Assembly (NCBI GenBank): GCA_000827495.1
Contig: KN817559.1
Coordinates: forward strand, 101,381 to 165,380
DNA: 64,000 bases
Direction of reading: 5' to 3'
From: Hypholoma sublateritium FD-334 SS-4
Taxonomy: Eukaryota > Basidiomycota > Agaricomycetes > Agaricales > Strophariaceae
In this document: in pieces, positions 33,701 through 44,650 of the stretch
How positions within the stretch are numbered: position 1 is the first letter of the stretch
Layout: each line of letters begins with the position of its first letter
Translations under genes and position numbers: made by a program
Notes under the pieces: model-generated
Database searches by the model: none
What the model saw: the letters and a program-made list of their open reading frames with translations, nothing else
Told to the model about the DNA's origin: nothing

Positions 33701-35083
33701 ATTCTTGTTGTTTGTGATCGTCTTACTCGCGCCGCACATTTCATTCCGTGCAACGAGTCTATTTCTTCATCCGAGCTTGCTTGGTTATTCATTGATCGAA
33801 TCTTTCGNTACCACGGTCTCCCTGACTCAATNGTCTCGGACCGTGGCCCCCAATTTATTTCTCATTTTTGGAAAGAATTAATGACTCGACTTCAAGTTGA
33901 TGTGCGAACATCAACGTCCTTTCATCCTCGCACTGATGGCCTCACGGAGCGTACAAATCAGACGCTCGAGACCTATCTTCGCGCCTATTGTTCTTATCAA
34001 CAAGACGATTGGGTCGACTACCTTCCTTTAGCTGAATTTGTATTCAATAATTCCGAGAACGACTCCACCAAACAATCCCCTTTCTTCGCCAACTACGCCT
34101 ATCATCCCACCTTCCAACCCAAACTTTCTGAAGATTCCACCGTCCCTGCTGCCGCCGACCTCGCCAAGCGCCTTGATCTCATCCACGAAGAACTTCGCGC
34201 CGAACTTCAGTACTCTCAAGAAAAACAACGAAAATATTTCAACCACCACGTCATTCCTTCCCCTTCCTACCAACCTGATCAACTCGTCTGGCTCCTTCGT
34301 CGCAACATCCGTACCACCCGTCCCTCTCTTAAACTCGACCATCGCCGCCTCGGACCCTANCCTATCATCCGAGAAGTCGGCAAGCAATCTTATCTCCTTN
34401 GTTTACCATCTTANCTTTCGCGTTTACACCCCGTTTTTCATACTTCACTTCTTGAGCCATATTCNGACCCTTCTGAATTTCATCCCCATTCCGAGCCCGA
34501 GCCTTTTCAACTTTCCGATCCCGCTTTATCTATTTCTTCTATCCTTGANTGCCGTAAAATTGGCCACCGTTACGAGTACCTTATCCGTTGGCTTGATCTT
34601 CCTGATACCGACAACTCTTGGATCCCCTTATCCGATATTCCTTCCACCTTCAACGAGCTTATTGGAAAATTCCACCGTCGTCACCCTCGCGCTCCTCGTC
34701 CCCATCCCATTACAATTCAACAATCGTTCAATACTATTTTTACCGCTGATTCCTCTGATCTGCAGACCTCCACCGTCGCTCCGCCCGCCGCTGCCCCCTC
34801 GCTGCCCTCGTCGTCGCTGCCCTCCGCGCCCACCGTACCTTCGCTGCTGCCCGCTGCCCCACTTCCGGACCCCCCGAGTCCACGGTCATTGTCTCCGTCA
34901 CGGTCTTTGCCTGATCAACGGTCAATTGTAAATACTATTCCTTCTTCGTTTATTCATNCGTCTCGTCCTTTATCACCCCCTCCTTTTCATCAAAACCTTC
35001 GTTCTGATTATGTTCCCCCTACTTCTACCACTCTTCGTTCTGGTCGTGTCTCTAAACCTCCCACTCGCTACTCTCCGCCGTAA
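30734..35083 (+). CDS. pol: Retrotransposon Pol (PR-RT-RH-IN-chromodomain)
   Basis: Read by -1 frameshift from gag; the open frame extends back to 30665 but has no likely own start. In order: aspartic protease ([14 protein letters not shown]); reverse transcriptase ([39 protein letters not shown]); RNase H ([25 protein letters not shown]); integrase with an H-H-C-C finger ([12 protein letters not shown]...CDTCNRVK) and a D-D-E core ([40 protein letters not shown]); then a chromodomain ([20 protein letters not shown]). The chromodomain usually directs integration to particular chromatin marks. The protease motif is DCGA instead of D-S/T-G-A. The frame ends at TAA 35081-35083 without internal stops; codons with N are unresolved. 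Confidence 0.95.
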   Translation, partial: SLAGSPSCVPGLPDIDVGTHLAHSEPVHARLDNGRWISYYRIPSPQFIFASSRDVSSPDHFFINIVLRFPNRKSIHTFALVDCGASASCISEVFAARHSLARRAKDIPVPILAVDDRPIASGLVTQDVLAELFVDKHAEHIALSVVSVSFPVILGLDWLRRHNPHIDWENPDLTLSCCNLSRSHPVTISARGSGLDRLPRPSNTLHECSITSTGLGFGLHRSSLFSSRSMESEPSPTKPSAPPTPTPPTSYLSFLTKWTGFGRSSLDNALPSXKPDISFINSHRFTKCAKNXXVSLLRYHPVGSPAYISATSTSPSLADDISEPKDPPXSSPFTSFIPNKYLPWADSVFSPXEVNNLPPHRPYDCSIELEDGKDPPFGPMYRLTQDEQKAXADYVDDNVKKGFIRRSTSSAASPILFVKKKTGELRLCVDYRGLNSITKKNRYPLPHIDDLLDRTQGCKLFTVIDLKNAFNLIRIREGDEWXTAFRTSXGLYEYLVMPFGLTXAPATFQAFIQDTLRDFIGVFCVVYLDDILIFSRTQEEXDSQVKLXLDRLRDAHLFANAKKCEFDKTEXEYLGYLIGADGIKMNPKKXSTIADWPVPRSVHDIQSFLGFTNFYRRFVDHYAAIALPLNRLTRKGAIFKFTDAERDAFETLKRAFXSYPVLRHYDPLKPATLTTDASDFALSGVLQQPDEQGHLHPVXYHSRKXSPAEINYEIHDKELLAIVDSFRDMRPWLMGTAQPISAVCDHKNLEYFMSSHVLNRRQARWSMFLSDFDFXLDWVPGTQNVXDAPSRRPDFXPKKGDDVTVYQRKALLTXVHTERIXPLXATDYAASIXXISIPPVNALTTLSIDSSDLLERFKTAFREDTQWREAVLRGDQDFTVQDNMVFHKGRVYVPEPLRREIAYSRHDCVLGGHPGRTLTVNKIMRDYSWPGIYTYLRRYVAACDTCNRVKIPRHKPYGLLQPLDIPKRPWKSISMDFIVKLXKSHGYDSILVVCDRLTRAAHFIPCNESISSSELAWLFIDRIFXYHGLPDSXVSDRGPQFISHFWKELMTRLQVDVRTSTSFHPRTDGLTERTNQTLETYLRAYCSYQQDDWVDYLPLAEFVFNNSENDSTKQSPFFANYAYHPTFQPKLSEDSTVPAAADLAKRLDLIHEELRAELQYSQEKQRKYFNHHVIPSPSYQPDQLVWLLRRNIRTTRPSLKLDHRRLGPXPIIREVGKQSYLLXLPSXLSRLHPVFHTSLLEPYXDPSEFHPHSEPEPFQLSDPALSISSILXCRKIGHRYEYLIRWLDLPDTDNSWIPLSDIPSTFNELIGKFHRRHPRAPRPHPITIQQSFNTIFTADSSDLQTSTVAPPAAAPSLPSSSLPSAPTVPSLLPAAPLPDPPSPRSLSPSRSLPDQRSIVNTIPSSFIHXSRPLSPPPFHQNLRSDYVPPTSTTLRSGRVSKPPTRYSPP

Positions 35084-35095
35084 AAAGGGAGATGA
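35082..35095 (+). promoter_or_regulatory. Polypurine tract
   Basis: AAAAAGGGAGATGA immediately before the 3' LTR, the plus-strand primer position; it overlaps the pol stop codon. Confidence 0.8.
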
Positions 35096-35256
35096 TGTTA
35101 CGGTCACTCAGCTTACATATTCGTAGTCATGTGCTTTGTCTCAGATAGCCTTGTCCGTAGCGTAGCTCGTCTGGTTCCTTGTCGAAACAACGCTCATTAT
35201 CTGGTTCTTTCGGATTTCCGAGCATCTCGTTTCTCTCACGAAGCCTGACCGTAACA
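35096..35256 (+). repeat. 3' LTR
   Basis: 161 bp, matching 29343-29503, followed by the target duplication ACGAT at 35257-35261. Confidence 0.96.
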
Positions 35257-35519
35257 ACGATGTTCTTTTCTGTGTCCTCGTGAAGATCCATTCTAATGTT
35301 GCAGGATCCAGATGTCAACAGGCATGATGTGCCATGGTAAATGAGGGGGGAAGGAGCGGCTTACCTCGGCTTGAACGCCCGCAATGCACCCTGCCCTAGT
35401 GTGCTCTGTGACTGGATGCGTGGGTGCGATGCTGCAGCGTGCGCTTGGCGCGCTGCAAAAGCCTCCTCGAAGAGGCGCTCGAAGTCGTAGAAGGGCTCGT
35501 AGAAGAACACGTTCGACAT

Positions 35520-36107
35520 AGTTATGTCTCTGTTCTTAGAACGTTTGTGGTAGAATATCAAGGCTTTTCGGGTCTTGGTGCTGCCTTAAGACACCGCGCA
35601 CGCAGTATTTAACCCGCGGTTACATTGCATACGCGGTGCGCCGCGTTCTAGAGCGCTTAGCAGAAAAGAAAAGAACAGACGCAATTAATCCGCAGGCGTG
35701 CTCGAGACCCTGCCAGAGCACTATCACCGCGCTTGCCGCATCCCAACTCAAACGAAGCGCGAGGCGTCTGGGAGGTTCTACGCTAAGCACCAGCATTCCA
35801 TAATGTTCTAGACTCTCCCGGCCCGTGGCGCCGCCAAAAATAGGCGCCCTGCACGCGACGGCTATTCCCGAGTGTTCTGGCCCGGCCTTCCGGCACCTTC
35901 GCGCGTTTTCCTTGCCCCGCGCGGGTGACGTAGACAACCCCAGTTTCGGAGAGGCTATTGCGTGCGGGGTGTGGGGCGGTTTCTTCTCTATTCTCCAATT
36001 TTCTAGCCCTCAGCCAAAGAGGGAGTAGGGGTATGGGTATAAAATGCAACAGAGGCGCGGCTCGCTGAAACCAGACACTTCAAACCCAAGTCATCTCTAG
36101 CATCAAC
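35520..36107. promoter_or_regulatory. Shared divergent HSP20 promoter region
   Basis: Lies between two head-to-head HSP20 starts. For the plus gene a TATA box (TATAAAA) is at 36038-36044. The minus gene has TTAAATAC-like sequence near 35610. Partial heat-shock-element words (TTCTAGAC near 35805, several TTC/GAA units) are present, none as complete as those of the second HSP20 pair. Confidence 0.55.
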
Positions 36108-36710
36108 ATGTCGAACATCTTCCTCTACGAGCCCTTCTATGACTTCGACCGCCTCTTCGAAGAGGCTTTCGCCGCGCGCCAGCCACAGGCCAGCGGCCCC
36201 GGGAGCCAGCTTCAGCACCGCCGCGAGCCGCCTACGGACGGAGCCATTAGACAATTCAAGCCCAGGTAAGCTCTCGGTTCATCCCAGCCACATCTCCCTG
36301 CCTCGCTGACCACCGTACCCCACCCGCAGGATGGATCTCCACGAAGACGCAGAGAAGAACGTCGTCACTGCGTCATTCGAGCTCCCGGGCGTCGAGAAAC
36401 AGAACGTGCAGATCGATATCCACAATGGACGCCTGACGGTGTCCGCGGAGACAAAGGTCGCTGAGGAGTATGAGGAGCACGGCTTCGCCGTGCGCGAGCG
36501 CCGCTTTGGAAAATTCGCGCGCACGCTGCAGCTTCCGCAGGGCGTGAAGGTGCGTCGAATGTTTAGCTTTGATTATCTGATGCGCGTACTGACTACTTTT
36601 GTGGTGTGCAGGACGAGGATATCAAGGCTTCCATGGAAAATGGCCTGCTCACGGTGACCTTCCCGAAGGTCTCTGCTGAGACTGCGCCGAAGAAGATATC
36701 TATCGCTTGA
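36108..36710 (+). CDS. Small heat-shock protein, HSP20/alpha-crystallin family
   Basis: Exons 36108-36265, 36330-36549 and 36612-36710. Starts MSNIFLYEPFYDFDRLFEEA. The alpha-crystallin domain runs from MDLHEDAEKN through ASFELPGVEKQNVQIDI, HNGRLTVSAET, GFAVRERRFGKFARTLQLPQ to DIKASMENGLLTVTFPK. The C-terminal ISIA corresponds to the I-x-I/V oligomerisation tail. About 158 residues, normal for fungal HSP20. It binds unfolding proteins in the cytosol without ATP. TATA lies 64 bp upstream of the ATG. It is most like the adjacent split gene (shared MDLHED and MENGLLTVTFPK) and forms a divergent pair with it. Confidence 0.95.
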
Positions 36711-37126
36711 TCCGTTCTTGACCCATCAATCTGCGAAAAAAATCGATTCATCGCCGTTCTGTCTTTCTTGAATCTTCTGAATACTGTCCCTGTTTTTGAG
36801 TAGTCCCAGCTCGTGTATCAATGTACAAATATCATATGTTGCCCTTTCTTTTCTTAAGCCTGTTTCGTCTTCCCCGCGGGGTGAGTGCAGTATTACTCTA
36901 ATTTTGGAAATTTTGCGGATGAGATTAAGGTGAGATGGGAAATATATCTGGCGTAGACAGAACCCGCCTGTGGAGGCTAAGTACTAAAATATCTCCTTTA
37001 TGAAAAGGGAAAAGATGAGATTCGGATGAGATGTATTAAGTGCGATTTAAACTTCTAACTTGAATCGACATCGATAGTTGCTGATAAGTACCGAATAAAA
37101 TTATAAGAAACTTGGCGTAAGGACGA
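36711..37126. other. Convergent spacer
   Basis: 3' ends of HSP20 (+) and the membrane protein gene (-). Nothing recognised. Confidence 0.5.
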
Positions 37127-38720
37127 CTACGTTGAATATCGAGGGGGTGCTGCCTGAGGAACGTGATCCTCTAGATCAGAGCTAGTTTCGTGTGCGTTTG
37201 TCCTAAGCAACTGCGTTCGGCTAGCAATTTTCTCCGGTAGATAAGGTGGATAGTACGAATCGTCAGTATACTGCCGGCGAGACGAAAGAGATTGGGATTG
37301 GGATTGGGACGGGTATGGGTGAATAATTTGACTAAAGACCTCGTTAGCGGAGTTGGTGTCGCCCAATACAGGTTCAACTGCTTGCTGAGTGCGCTCGCGG
37401 ACCTGTCTTCGTCTGCGGAGAAACAGAGGTATAGCCACCAGTAGAAGGAGAAATAATAGACCGGCCACCACTCCGCCTGCAATTGCACCAACGTTGGTCT
37501 TGAACCCATGGTCATTCACTAATGCTGCGGCGGATGAGGTGCTAGCCGGCGATGCTGATCCAGAAGATAGGTCGCTGCTCCCCTGCGAACTCGAAGGTAT
37601 AGAGGTTGCCGTTATTTCGGTAGTTACAGTGGTCAATGAACCGCCTGCGAGCGTCGAGACTGCAGTTGAATTCACCAGCCCCGATTGTGGGCTGGAAGAT
37701 CCTGTTATGGTCGTGGTTGACGTCAAGCTTGAACTGACAGGAACCTGAGCGGAACTGACGCTCGAGCCTGGAGACGTTGTTACTAATGTCGAAAGAGTAC
37801 CTCCGTTGACAATGAGTGCTTGAACACTCAGCGGGGTACTGGCAGCATTCCCGTTGTACACGATACGAAGTGTGTGCTCTCCTGCAGAGAGCGGGTCGGT
37901 CGTGAAAAAAGGTTGACTCCATTTCACGGGATTAGCAATGGCTCCATTCAGTGTAATTGTTTTGGGGTTGGCTCCATCGACGGTGTAAGTGGCCGTTGCA
38001 GCTGCAGAAGGATACGTGTTATCGTAGAACCCGTACCAAATGACGGAGACACCTTGTATGGGGATGGTTGTGTAAAGAGCTGCAGGCGATGAACTTATAT
38101 AGGGACATACCGGTAAACGAGAATTGCGTCGTGGCTCCCGCTTCATTTACCACAAATCCAGGATAGTGAGTAGACCAATCGCCCCCATATTGAACCAAGG
38201 GATTGCTCGCGTCAGAGTAAACGGCTGCACTAGCCAAGGAGGTGCCTGAAGATGGAATATACTGCAGGAGATCGAACCAGAATGTTTGCTGGGATGTCCC
38301 TACCGCCTTGACCACGAGCGTATGAGGTCCGTCCGTCAAGCCTCCTTGCCCGCAAAATTGGACACGATTTTCCACCTGTGCTGGATCATTGACTGTGATA
38401 GACGCTCCATCGAGAATGCACTGCCACGTTGTATTCCCGGAGTTTGGCGTACGAGGAACTTGCAGAGCTCCCGTGAGGGTAAAGCTAGAGCCTGATGAAA
38501 GATTATATCATGGTAAGGTTTGCGGTATCCTTCAAAGAAAAGATTTCTTACCGGAGAATTTATACGAAAAGCTTGCCTGAGATGTTGTGCCATGGACCGT
38601 GCTTAGGTACGGAGGTCCCCATATTCCGTCGGAGTCGAGGTTGCCCTTGTCTGCAACCCATGGTCCGCTATACACAATTCCGGGATCGGTGTCGTCGACC
38701 ATTATCCATTGGGACATCTT
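37127..38720 (-). CDS. Single-pass membrane protein with duplicated extracellular domain
   Basis: Three exons with introns near 38548-38488 and 38112-38053. Starts MSQWIMVDDTDPGIVYSGPW. Two similar beta-rich units are visible, each opening with a Y-x-G-x-W motif (VYSGPW; VQYGGDWSTH). A Ser/Thr-rich stalk follows (SSVSSAQVPVSSSLTSTTT and similar), then one transmembrane helix (VGAIAGGVVAGLLFLLLLVA), a basic stop-transfer (RRRRQVRER) and a Pro/Ser-rich cytoplasmic tail. The architecture is common in Agaricomycete surface proteins of unknown function, perhaps wall or carbohydrate sensors (inference). No clear signal peptide precedes the chosen start; in-frame hydrophobic sequence just upstream (QLICSSALVLK) may belong to an extra 5' exon. 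Confidence 0.75.
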
Positions 38721-39684
38721 TAAAACGAGAGCTGAGGAACAAATTAGCTGGGCTGTCGGCACAGACTTTGTAAAGACAGTGGGGTGTAGGGTAACAGAAA
38801 GAAACTCTCGAAAGACGTGGCGATGTAGGAATTTTATTGAGTACTTCACCCAGGCTGCTACAGCCATCAATATTCGATGTCGCCCCAGGCACGCGACAGA
38901 GAGCGCCGGCTGTGATAGATTGTGATAGTCCCCCCACTAGATTACCCACGCACACCATTTGTCAAAACATATTATACAAAACGCCAAAACGCCAATTAGG
39001 TGTCTGGTATTGGCAAGTCATTCAAATAATAAACCTGGAGCGGTGTATTTTCAGCCGCGTGATTTCCCTTAGGTCATGACTTGTCCAAAAGGATAAAAAC
39101 TGCCCAAAAACTCAGAAACTTTAGGTGCGCGAAGGCGAACGACTGGAAGCCGATCAGAAATTACGGTTGGCATTGCTATTATGTTAAATATACTGACTTC
39201 GGACTTCGAGAAAACCTGCTCAGAAGTTGGTCGCTCCAGGCTACCATTAGCCTTTTATAGCGGATATTATCGACATCCGCAGGGCACCTTCCCATGCTTC
39301 CTTGCTCAGCGCTCAGTCATTGACTGGTACTACGAGCCTTTGCATATTGATACACATTTCAAGATGTTCAGCCAAGATGCACGGGTACATCGGCATCAGT
39401 TTCAAATCCATATTTGAATGGTTACCAGCGCCGCCAATCCAAAGTTCCAAACGTCCGCTTAAATCGCAAAAAAAACAGCAACGCGAGAGGCTGTGAGAAG
39501 CGTATGTGGTTGCGCTACAATATCCGTGAATACTTGTCGACTAGTCAAAAAATCCTCTATAAAGTTACCTGCACTGTTTGTTTTGTACCTGTGTTCGATT
39601 TCACTGTACACATTCTCTTAAGAGCTCAAGAGTCAGCAACAAGTAACGTCACGAAACATCGCCGGGATATGTATACCAAATGAT
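38721..39684. other. Intergenic, nearly 1 kb
   Basis: No gene, RNA or repeat end recognised. May include a 5' exon of the gene at 37127-38720. Confidence 0.45.
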
Positions 39685-41919
39685 TCACAGATTTGACGGC
39701 GAGATTGTTAGATGTTTCTTCAACGCGGCATCAACAATTTCGCCCATAGCAATAATGGCTTCCTCCTCTAGCGTCCTTCCGACAACCTGGATCGTGATTG
39801 GTGCATCCTTGAAGGTGACAGGATTGTCTTGGAAAATTGCGTGAGTAAAAGAAATGACGGGGGAGGGGAGGGACAGGCATTACAGAATTCATAGTTGGTC
39901 TTGTCTGCCGGATTAAGAAATGCGTGAGCAGGTCTGGGAGAATCTATTGTAAGATCCACTGATAATCCAGTTGGAATAACGAGCGCTGTGTAGTCGAGCA
40001 CGTTCCAGATTGTGGTGTATCCCGCGCTCCTATGTGTCCTAGAGTCAGAATGTACCAGAAGATGAATTGCGAGCGACTGACTTATTCATTCCATGTGGAG
40101 GTGCGACGTAGGCCGCACAGGGTGATATAATCGCGTCTACAGGGCGTCCTGTTCCCGTTACAGCAGCCGTGGCATTCCAATGATCAAGATATTCCTGACG
40201 GATGTCGCGCTTCTTCTTCTGTACCTGCCAAAGCTCATATGCCGAGATCCCATTGGCGGGCGGGCGGAAGGAGGGAACACTGTTCGTAGGAAGGACGCTG
40301 AGGTCCTCGGCGGAGAGCTCCATCGAGGCGACGACCGGCTCTCCGCTAGGTGCTGTAGCCACGCGGTAGTCTTCCGCGGCAGCAGCACCCCAGATCGCGC
40401 CTGCCGCCTTGTAGAACTCCTCGTGCTTGAGCGGCGTCCAGTCGATAACCTGGTGGCCGGCGGCCAGCAGCGCATGTTTCGTCTCCACCAAGCCACGAGT
40501 CACAGGCGGGTGAGGGACTGTGACACCGTCGTTCCAGAGGACTGCAAAACATAGCTTCGTGCCATTTCCATGATCAACGAGCTTATATTCATCTTCGCTC
40601 CATGGCTTCCTAACGGCGAGCGGGTCCTTGAGCCATGGTTTCTTAGCGACCACCGCTTTCGTGAAGGCTTTGACCCCCGCGATGCTGTTGGTGAGCGGGC
40701 CAAGGACTGAAAGGATAGAGTCCTGCCCCTCCATAGAGTTGACGCAGCCCGCATACGGGATGCGCCCGTAGGATCCTCGGAGACCGTAGATACCGTTGAA
40801 TGCAGAAGGAATACGGACGGACCTGTACGTGGCTTTGAAGTGAGAATGGCGCGCATGATGAACTACGAAAACTCGGCGCTCACCCTCCTATATCTGATCC
40901 AATACCTATGTGATTATGAATTAGCGAATGATTCACGAGGTAAAAAGGGCATGTCTATTTCACCTATAGGACTACCCCTGAGAGCTACAGAAGAAGGTCA
41001 ACGCCTACTACAGGACTCATCTTGGAAACATACCGACAAGCGCGCCTTCGCCTCCAGAAGAGCCCCCTGATGTAAGAGTGCGATTATACGGATTGCTGGT
41101 GCGCCCGAATACATGGTTGAACGTTTCAGGCCACTGTACACCGTAGAATTAAGGATGGTGAAAATCAATCAGCCAGAGGACTTGAAAAAGTCCCCACCAT
41201 AAGGGTCTGCGGAATGTTGGTCTTCACGTATAACACCGCCCCGCATTCCTCGAGTATATCAACAAGCAGTGCGTTTTTGGCAGCGGGTTTTCCGACCCAA
41301 GACACATAACCTATGAAGAACGGAAAGAACGAGCGACAGCATTAAATAACAGTTCCCTGTCGAATATTTATACTTACCCATGGTCGAATCAATGCCCTTG
41401 ATGTTGATTTGATCTTTGAGGGAAATGGGCAAACCTGTGTATAAATAGCTTCGTCGAATGGTGGGATCAGGATAGCAAACGCATGAGATTCGAACCGTGA
41501 AGTGGGCCGACCACCTTTCCTGTAGTCTTAAGATGATTGTCCAACTCGGCGGCGCGAGCTAGAGCGCGATCGATGAATATTTCGGTAAGGCAATTGACCT
41601 ATAGTTGGTGAGACACAAACAAAGAAGATAGGAGGTATTCTCGTACCAGTTGGTGAGCTATAACGGCGCGCTTCGAAAACGCAGTGGTGACCTCCACCGA
41701 ACTCCAAATGCCGTTCGCGAGCTTCTCCAAAAGTACGTCGACTTCTGTGTTTGTTATTGCGATGTCCTTGAAGGTCAAGAGACCACATTTTTCTGGGAAA
41801 TCCACAACATTGAGGATTTCATTTGATGGGAGATTCTCTAGAATCCAATTCTTCGGTATGGTCGCAGCCTGTTCCTTCCTCTTCTGTGCGACGGTCTCCC
41901 GCCAATGAATCGAAGTCAT
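39685..41919 (-). CDS. Amidase-signature family hydrolase (acetamidase-like)
   Basis: Multi-exon gene starting MTSIHWRETVAQKRKEQAA. The catalytic Lys is in LPISLKDQINIKGIDSTMG, the cis-Ser loop is GGSSGGEGAL, and the nucleophile region is GSDIGGSVRIPSAFNG, so the Ser-cisSer-Lys triad is intact. Later conserved pieces are GPLTNSIAGVKAF, GTGRPVDAIISPCAAY, NVLDYTALVIPTGL and GRTLEEEAIIAMGEIVDAAL. The family hydrolyses amides to acid plus ammonia; fungal members act on acetamide, fatty-acid amides or other small amides, and substrate cannot be read here. No signal peptide, so probably cytosolic. It is closely related to the inverted copy at 45926-48160. Confidence 0.9.
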
Positions 41920-42469
41920 ATTTGCTAGGGGAGTGATGGTTCCACAGAATAATAAGTCGGGGGATGCCTAAAATCTGAGCTGTCTTTAGTATCCGGCTTA
42001 TCAGTGACTTATCAGCGATACTGAAACCCGTGACCCCTGTTCAAACTTCAGACAGCCTCAGTGAATAAAGCAAATGGATGATGCACGGAAGATATATAAG
42101 CGATTACCGGATTGTCAGAAACAGCTCGTATTGGTGGGTGTGTGAACTTCATGTCGCTTGCGACGATCCGGCTGCGCAGTAGACTGTTCCCACTTGCTCC
42201 CAGGCCAGACTTCGAAAGAATCTCAGCAGAGGCATTACTGTATTAAAAATATCGTTAGGAGAACATGGAGTATATGGTGGTCATAAATGGGTAAATGGGG
42301 TACAAGATCAACGAACAGTCAAGATCAGTATTCAATCAGTACACCGTGAGTAGAGGAAAAGACGTTACGGGTCGTAAGTAGATCAGCGCTTCCAGCCAAG
42401 ATAGTTATTGTCATGGGGTATGAAGCAGTGACAGGCACGCGGCGACGACTTCTGTGCTCAGCATGCAGT
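41920..42469. other. Intergenic spacer
   Basis: Upstream of the minus-strand amidase and downstream of the 726-aa gene. Nothing recognised. Confidence 0.5.
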
Positions 42470-44650
42470 TTATTTCTTGTCCTTGTCCTTATCGAAAAAC
42501 GCCACGAGCTGCCCGATGGGCACCTTCCCGACGGGCTTCGGCATCGCGATCGGCTTCATGAGCGAGTCCCTACTCTGCTTGCGCAGAACAAGTGGGTCCA
42601 CGAACTTCGCCCCAGTGGCCGACGTCAGCCCCCCAACGAAGCCGTCCCCCGTGCCCGTGCTGCCGAGCCGCTCAGTTGACTTCGAGCGCGTCTTCGTCAT
42701 CCGCAGAGGCGCCACCGACGGCAGTGCGCCCCCGGGGTTCAGCACTGCCGCGGCCGTCGTACCGCTCGCGCCCGCGACGCTCGAGAATCCATAGGCGGAC
42801 TGCGCGCGCATGCGACGCGTGGACATCGGTGACGTCAACGCCGACGCCACGGACTTGTAGTCGCCTGCACCCGCGCTGCCCGGCATAGGACTGGCGCTCG
42901 CACTGGTACTCGCAGCGCCCGTGCTGCTCGCGAGGCGCAGTCCCAGCGACTTGCCCACCGTCTCCTCGCCGAACCAGTCCTCGTCGGCGTTAGTCGAGGG
43001 GGCGGTGGCAGCGTTCGAAGCGAGGTCCTCCGGAGCCACAATGGGTCCACCGAGCGCGACAGTGTACCGCTTCCTGGGCGTAGGGCTGACGCTGGTCTGT
43101 CGCTGGGAAGGAAGCTTTGGTGCAGGCAATCCAGAAGTCATGGGACTCGTGGCGCGCCCGGGAGCAGCAGCAGCAGTCACAGTCCCCGACATCGGCGAAG
43201 GAGACATGGTACGCCCGTAAGAGGAGACCGACGAGAATGAACTGGTGGAGTACGACGTCGACAATGAGGATATCGGGCCAGGGTTGGGCAGGCCAGGAAT
43301 TGTTATGGGCTGTGTGCGTCTTGCCGCGTTGAGAGACCCTGGGGGCGAGCTTGGCGGCGAAAACGCGTCCGGAGGGGACGTGTAGTCGCCCTGCGGGTAC
43401 GGAAGTCGCGTCCCAGACGGCGTCTTGTTGGAGGCTAGAGGTGGGCTGGTGGAATCTGTCGCAGAAGTTGATATACGCCGATGATGTGGCGTGGAGGGAA
43501 TCGACGACCCTGTGTTGTTCTGCACGAGCACGGAAGACGTGTTGTGCGTTGGCGGCACCACGGACGTGTATTGAGCTTTTGGCCCAGACGAGAGGTTGGC
43601 TGGGGCAGTCGCCAGCTTTGCCATCTCCCTCCCCAGCTCTCCGAAACGCCCTTGAAGCTCGGACATCTCTTCTCGTATTTCCTGCAGCTCCTGTTGGGTA
43701 TCGGGCTGCTTGGTCTCCTTCCCCTCTGCCTTTTCCTTTTCCTTATCTACGAGCCAGCGCTCGACGTCATTCATGCGATCTTCCAAAGCACGGACATGCC
43801 CCACGGTCCATTTCTCCAGTTTCTCGAACCGCTTTGCTATAGCCAAAAGTGTACTAGGAACATCCAATGCACCCTGAGCATTGAATTCGGCGTACATGGG
43901 GGGAGCCTCCCGAGAGGGAGATGCCGATGCAGTATCCGTTCCTCGCATGGGCGAAGGCGTTAGGTTGGGCGGCATGTTAGATAGGCTAGGGCGCGAAGGT
44001 GTTGGTGAAGACGGTGATGGTGGAACAGGCTTTCGCTGAGGCTGGGCAGCCGGTAGATTCAAATTAGCGAACGCAGGATCGTTGAATTTTGTCTGCGCAT
44101 TAGCGGGCCATTCCTTCTCCTTCTCTTTGCCTTTGCCTTTCTTGTCCTTTTCCCTTTCGCGTGCTTTGGCTTCCTGGATTATCTGCTGCGCCGGTGTAAG
44201 GGGCTCTTTTGTAGGCGTGAGTTTGTTCTTTGCCGCGGACCACCAGCTTGTTTCTGACTTCTGGGAGCCTGCTGGTGAGGGGGGATTGGGCGTAGTTTGA
44301 GAACGAGAGGGAGGTGGTGGTAATGATCTCGTATTTTCCAACATAGCGAGTACACGCTCTTCAACAAGTTTGCGTTGCTGAGCCTCCCGCGTGAGGATGG
44401 CTTCAGCCTCACGTCGACTGCGATCGCGCTCACGCTCAGCTTCGGCCTCGAGCTCTGCGTCGGTGAGAGATTTAGTACTCCGGCCGCCTCCGACGAAGTC
44501 GTTCACACGTTGCACGAAGCTGGCAGCTAGATGAGAGACCGACGATGATGGGGATGGCGATCGCTGCCATTTTGCTCGATCGTTCTCGTCATCTTCGTCA
44601 TCTGAGCCGTCCTCCGAGTTGGCTGGGTCGATACCGGTTGACGTGTCCAT
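42470..44650 (-). CDS. 726-aa Ser/Pro-rich coiled-coil protein, function unknown
   Basis: Intronless frame. N-terminal acidic stretch (EDGSDDEDDENDR), then a segment predicted helical from sequence (AELEAEAERERDRSRREAEA, EERVLAMLEN) and a Lys/Glu-rich block (AKAREREKDKKGKGKEKEKE). A conserved-looking central part (EFNAQGALDVPSTLLAIAKR, EKWTVGHVRALEDRMNDVER) leads into a coiled coil (QELQEIREEMSELQGRFGEL). The C-terminal 350 residues are low-complexity Ser/Thr/Pro with the more conserved motifs TPRKRYTVALGGPIV, ADEDWFGEETVGKSLGLRL and FVDPLVLRKQSRDSLMKP. It looks like a basidiomycete-conserved scaffold or cortex protein, but I do not recognise the family. It sits at the centre of the amidase/HSP20 palindrome. 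Confidence 0.85.
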   Translation of the reverse strand: MDTSTGIDPANSEDGSDDEDDENDRAKWQRSPSPSSSVSHLAASFVQRVNDFVGGGRSTKSLTDAELEAEAERERDRSRREAEAILTREAQQRKLVEERVLAMLENTRSLPPPPSRSQTTPNPPSPAGSQKSETSWWSAAKNKLTPTKEPLTPAQQIIQEAKAREREKDKKGKGKEKEKEWPANAQTKFNDPAFANLNLPAAQPQRKPVPPSPSSPTPSRPSLSNMPPNLTPSPMRGTDTASASPSREAPPMYAEFNAQGALDVPSTLLAIAKRFEKLEKWTVGHVRALEDRMNDVERWLVDKEKEKAEGKETKQPDTQQELQEIREEMSELQGRFGELGREMAKLATAPANLSSGPKAQYTSVVPPTHNTSSVLVQNNTGSSIPSTPHHRRISTSATDSTSPPLASNKTPSGTRLPYPQGDYTSPPDAFSPPSSPPGSLNAARRTQPITIPGLPNPGPISSLSTSYSTSSFSSVSSYGRTMSPSPMSGTVTAAAAPGRATSPMTSGLPAPKLPSQRQTSVSPTPRKRYTVALGGPIVAPEDLASNAATAPSTNADEDWFGEETVGKSLGLRLASSTGAASTSASASPMPGSAGAGDYKSVASALTSPMSTRRMRAQSAYGFSSVAGASGTTAAAVLNPGGALPSVAPLRMTKTRSKSTERLGSTGTGDGFVGGLTSATGAKFVDPLVLRKQSRDSLMKPIAMPKPVGKVPIGQLVAFFDKDKDKK

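Larger units (their letters stand above)
29343..35256 (+). mobile_element. Full-length Ty3/gypsy chromovirus LTR retrotransposon
   Basis: 5914 bp, bounded by 161-bp LTRs (TGTTACGGTCAC...CTGACCGTAACA) and the 5-bp duplication ACGAT. It carries gag, then pol in the -1 frame with protease, reverse transcriptase, RNase H, integrase and a C-terminal chromodomain, which is the Ty3/gypsy order and marks a chromovirus. A polypurine tract abuts the 3' LTR. The LTRs differ only at one N, so the insertion is very young. All reading frames are open apart from codons containing N, so it may be competent for transposition. The orientation is opposite to the HSP20 gene it interrupts. Confidence 0.97.
29001..35519 (-). 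pseudogene. Small heat-shock protein (HSP20) gene split by a retrotransposon
   Basis: A three-exon HSP20 gene. Exon 1 is 35519-35365 (MSNVFFYEPFYDFERLFEEA...FKPR). Exon 2 begins at 35292 (MDLHEDTEKN) and resumes after the insertion at 29342 (TAAFELPGVAKDAVQLDV ... FAVRERRLGRFARTLQLP). Exon 3 ends at 29001 (DGDIKASMENGLLTVTFPK). The alpha-crystallin domain would be complete without the 5.9-kb insertion: the ELPGV, GRLTVSA and F-A-R-T-L-Q-L-P landmarks are present and the C-terminus is VTIA. HSP20s are ATP-independent holdases that form oligomers. The gene is head-to-head with the intact HSP20 at 36108, starts 589 bp apart. The insertion in exon 2 should abolish the product, yet the remaining coding sequence shows no other damage, so the loss is recent. 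Confidence 0.92.

Noticed and set aside
34028..34931. Frames of 119 (-) and 297 (+) codons at the 3' end of pol
   Set aside because: Low-complexity shadows of the integrase C-terminus and chromodomain region.
41470..41500. T-loop-like GGTTCGAATC on the minus strand, suggesting a tRNA
   Set aside because: Lies inside an amidase exon and no acceptor stem or anticodon arm fits around it.
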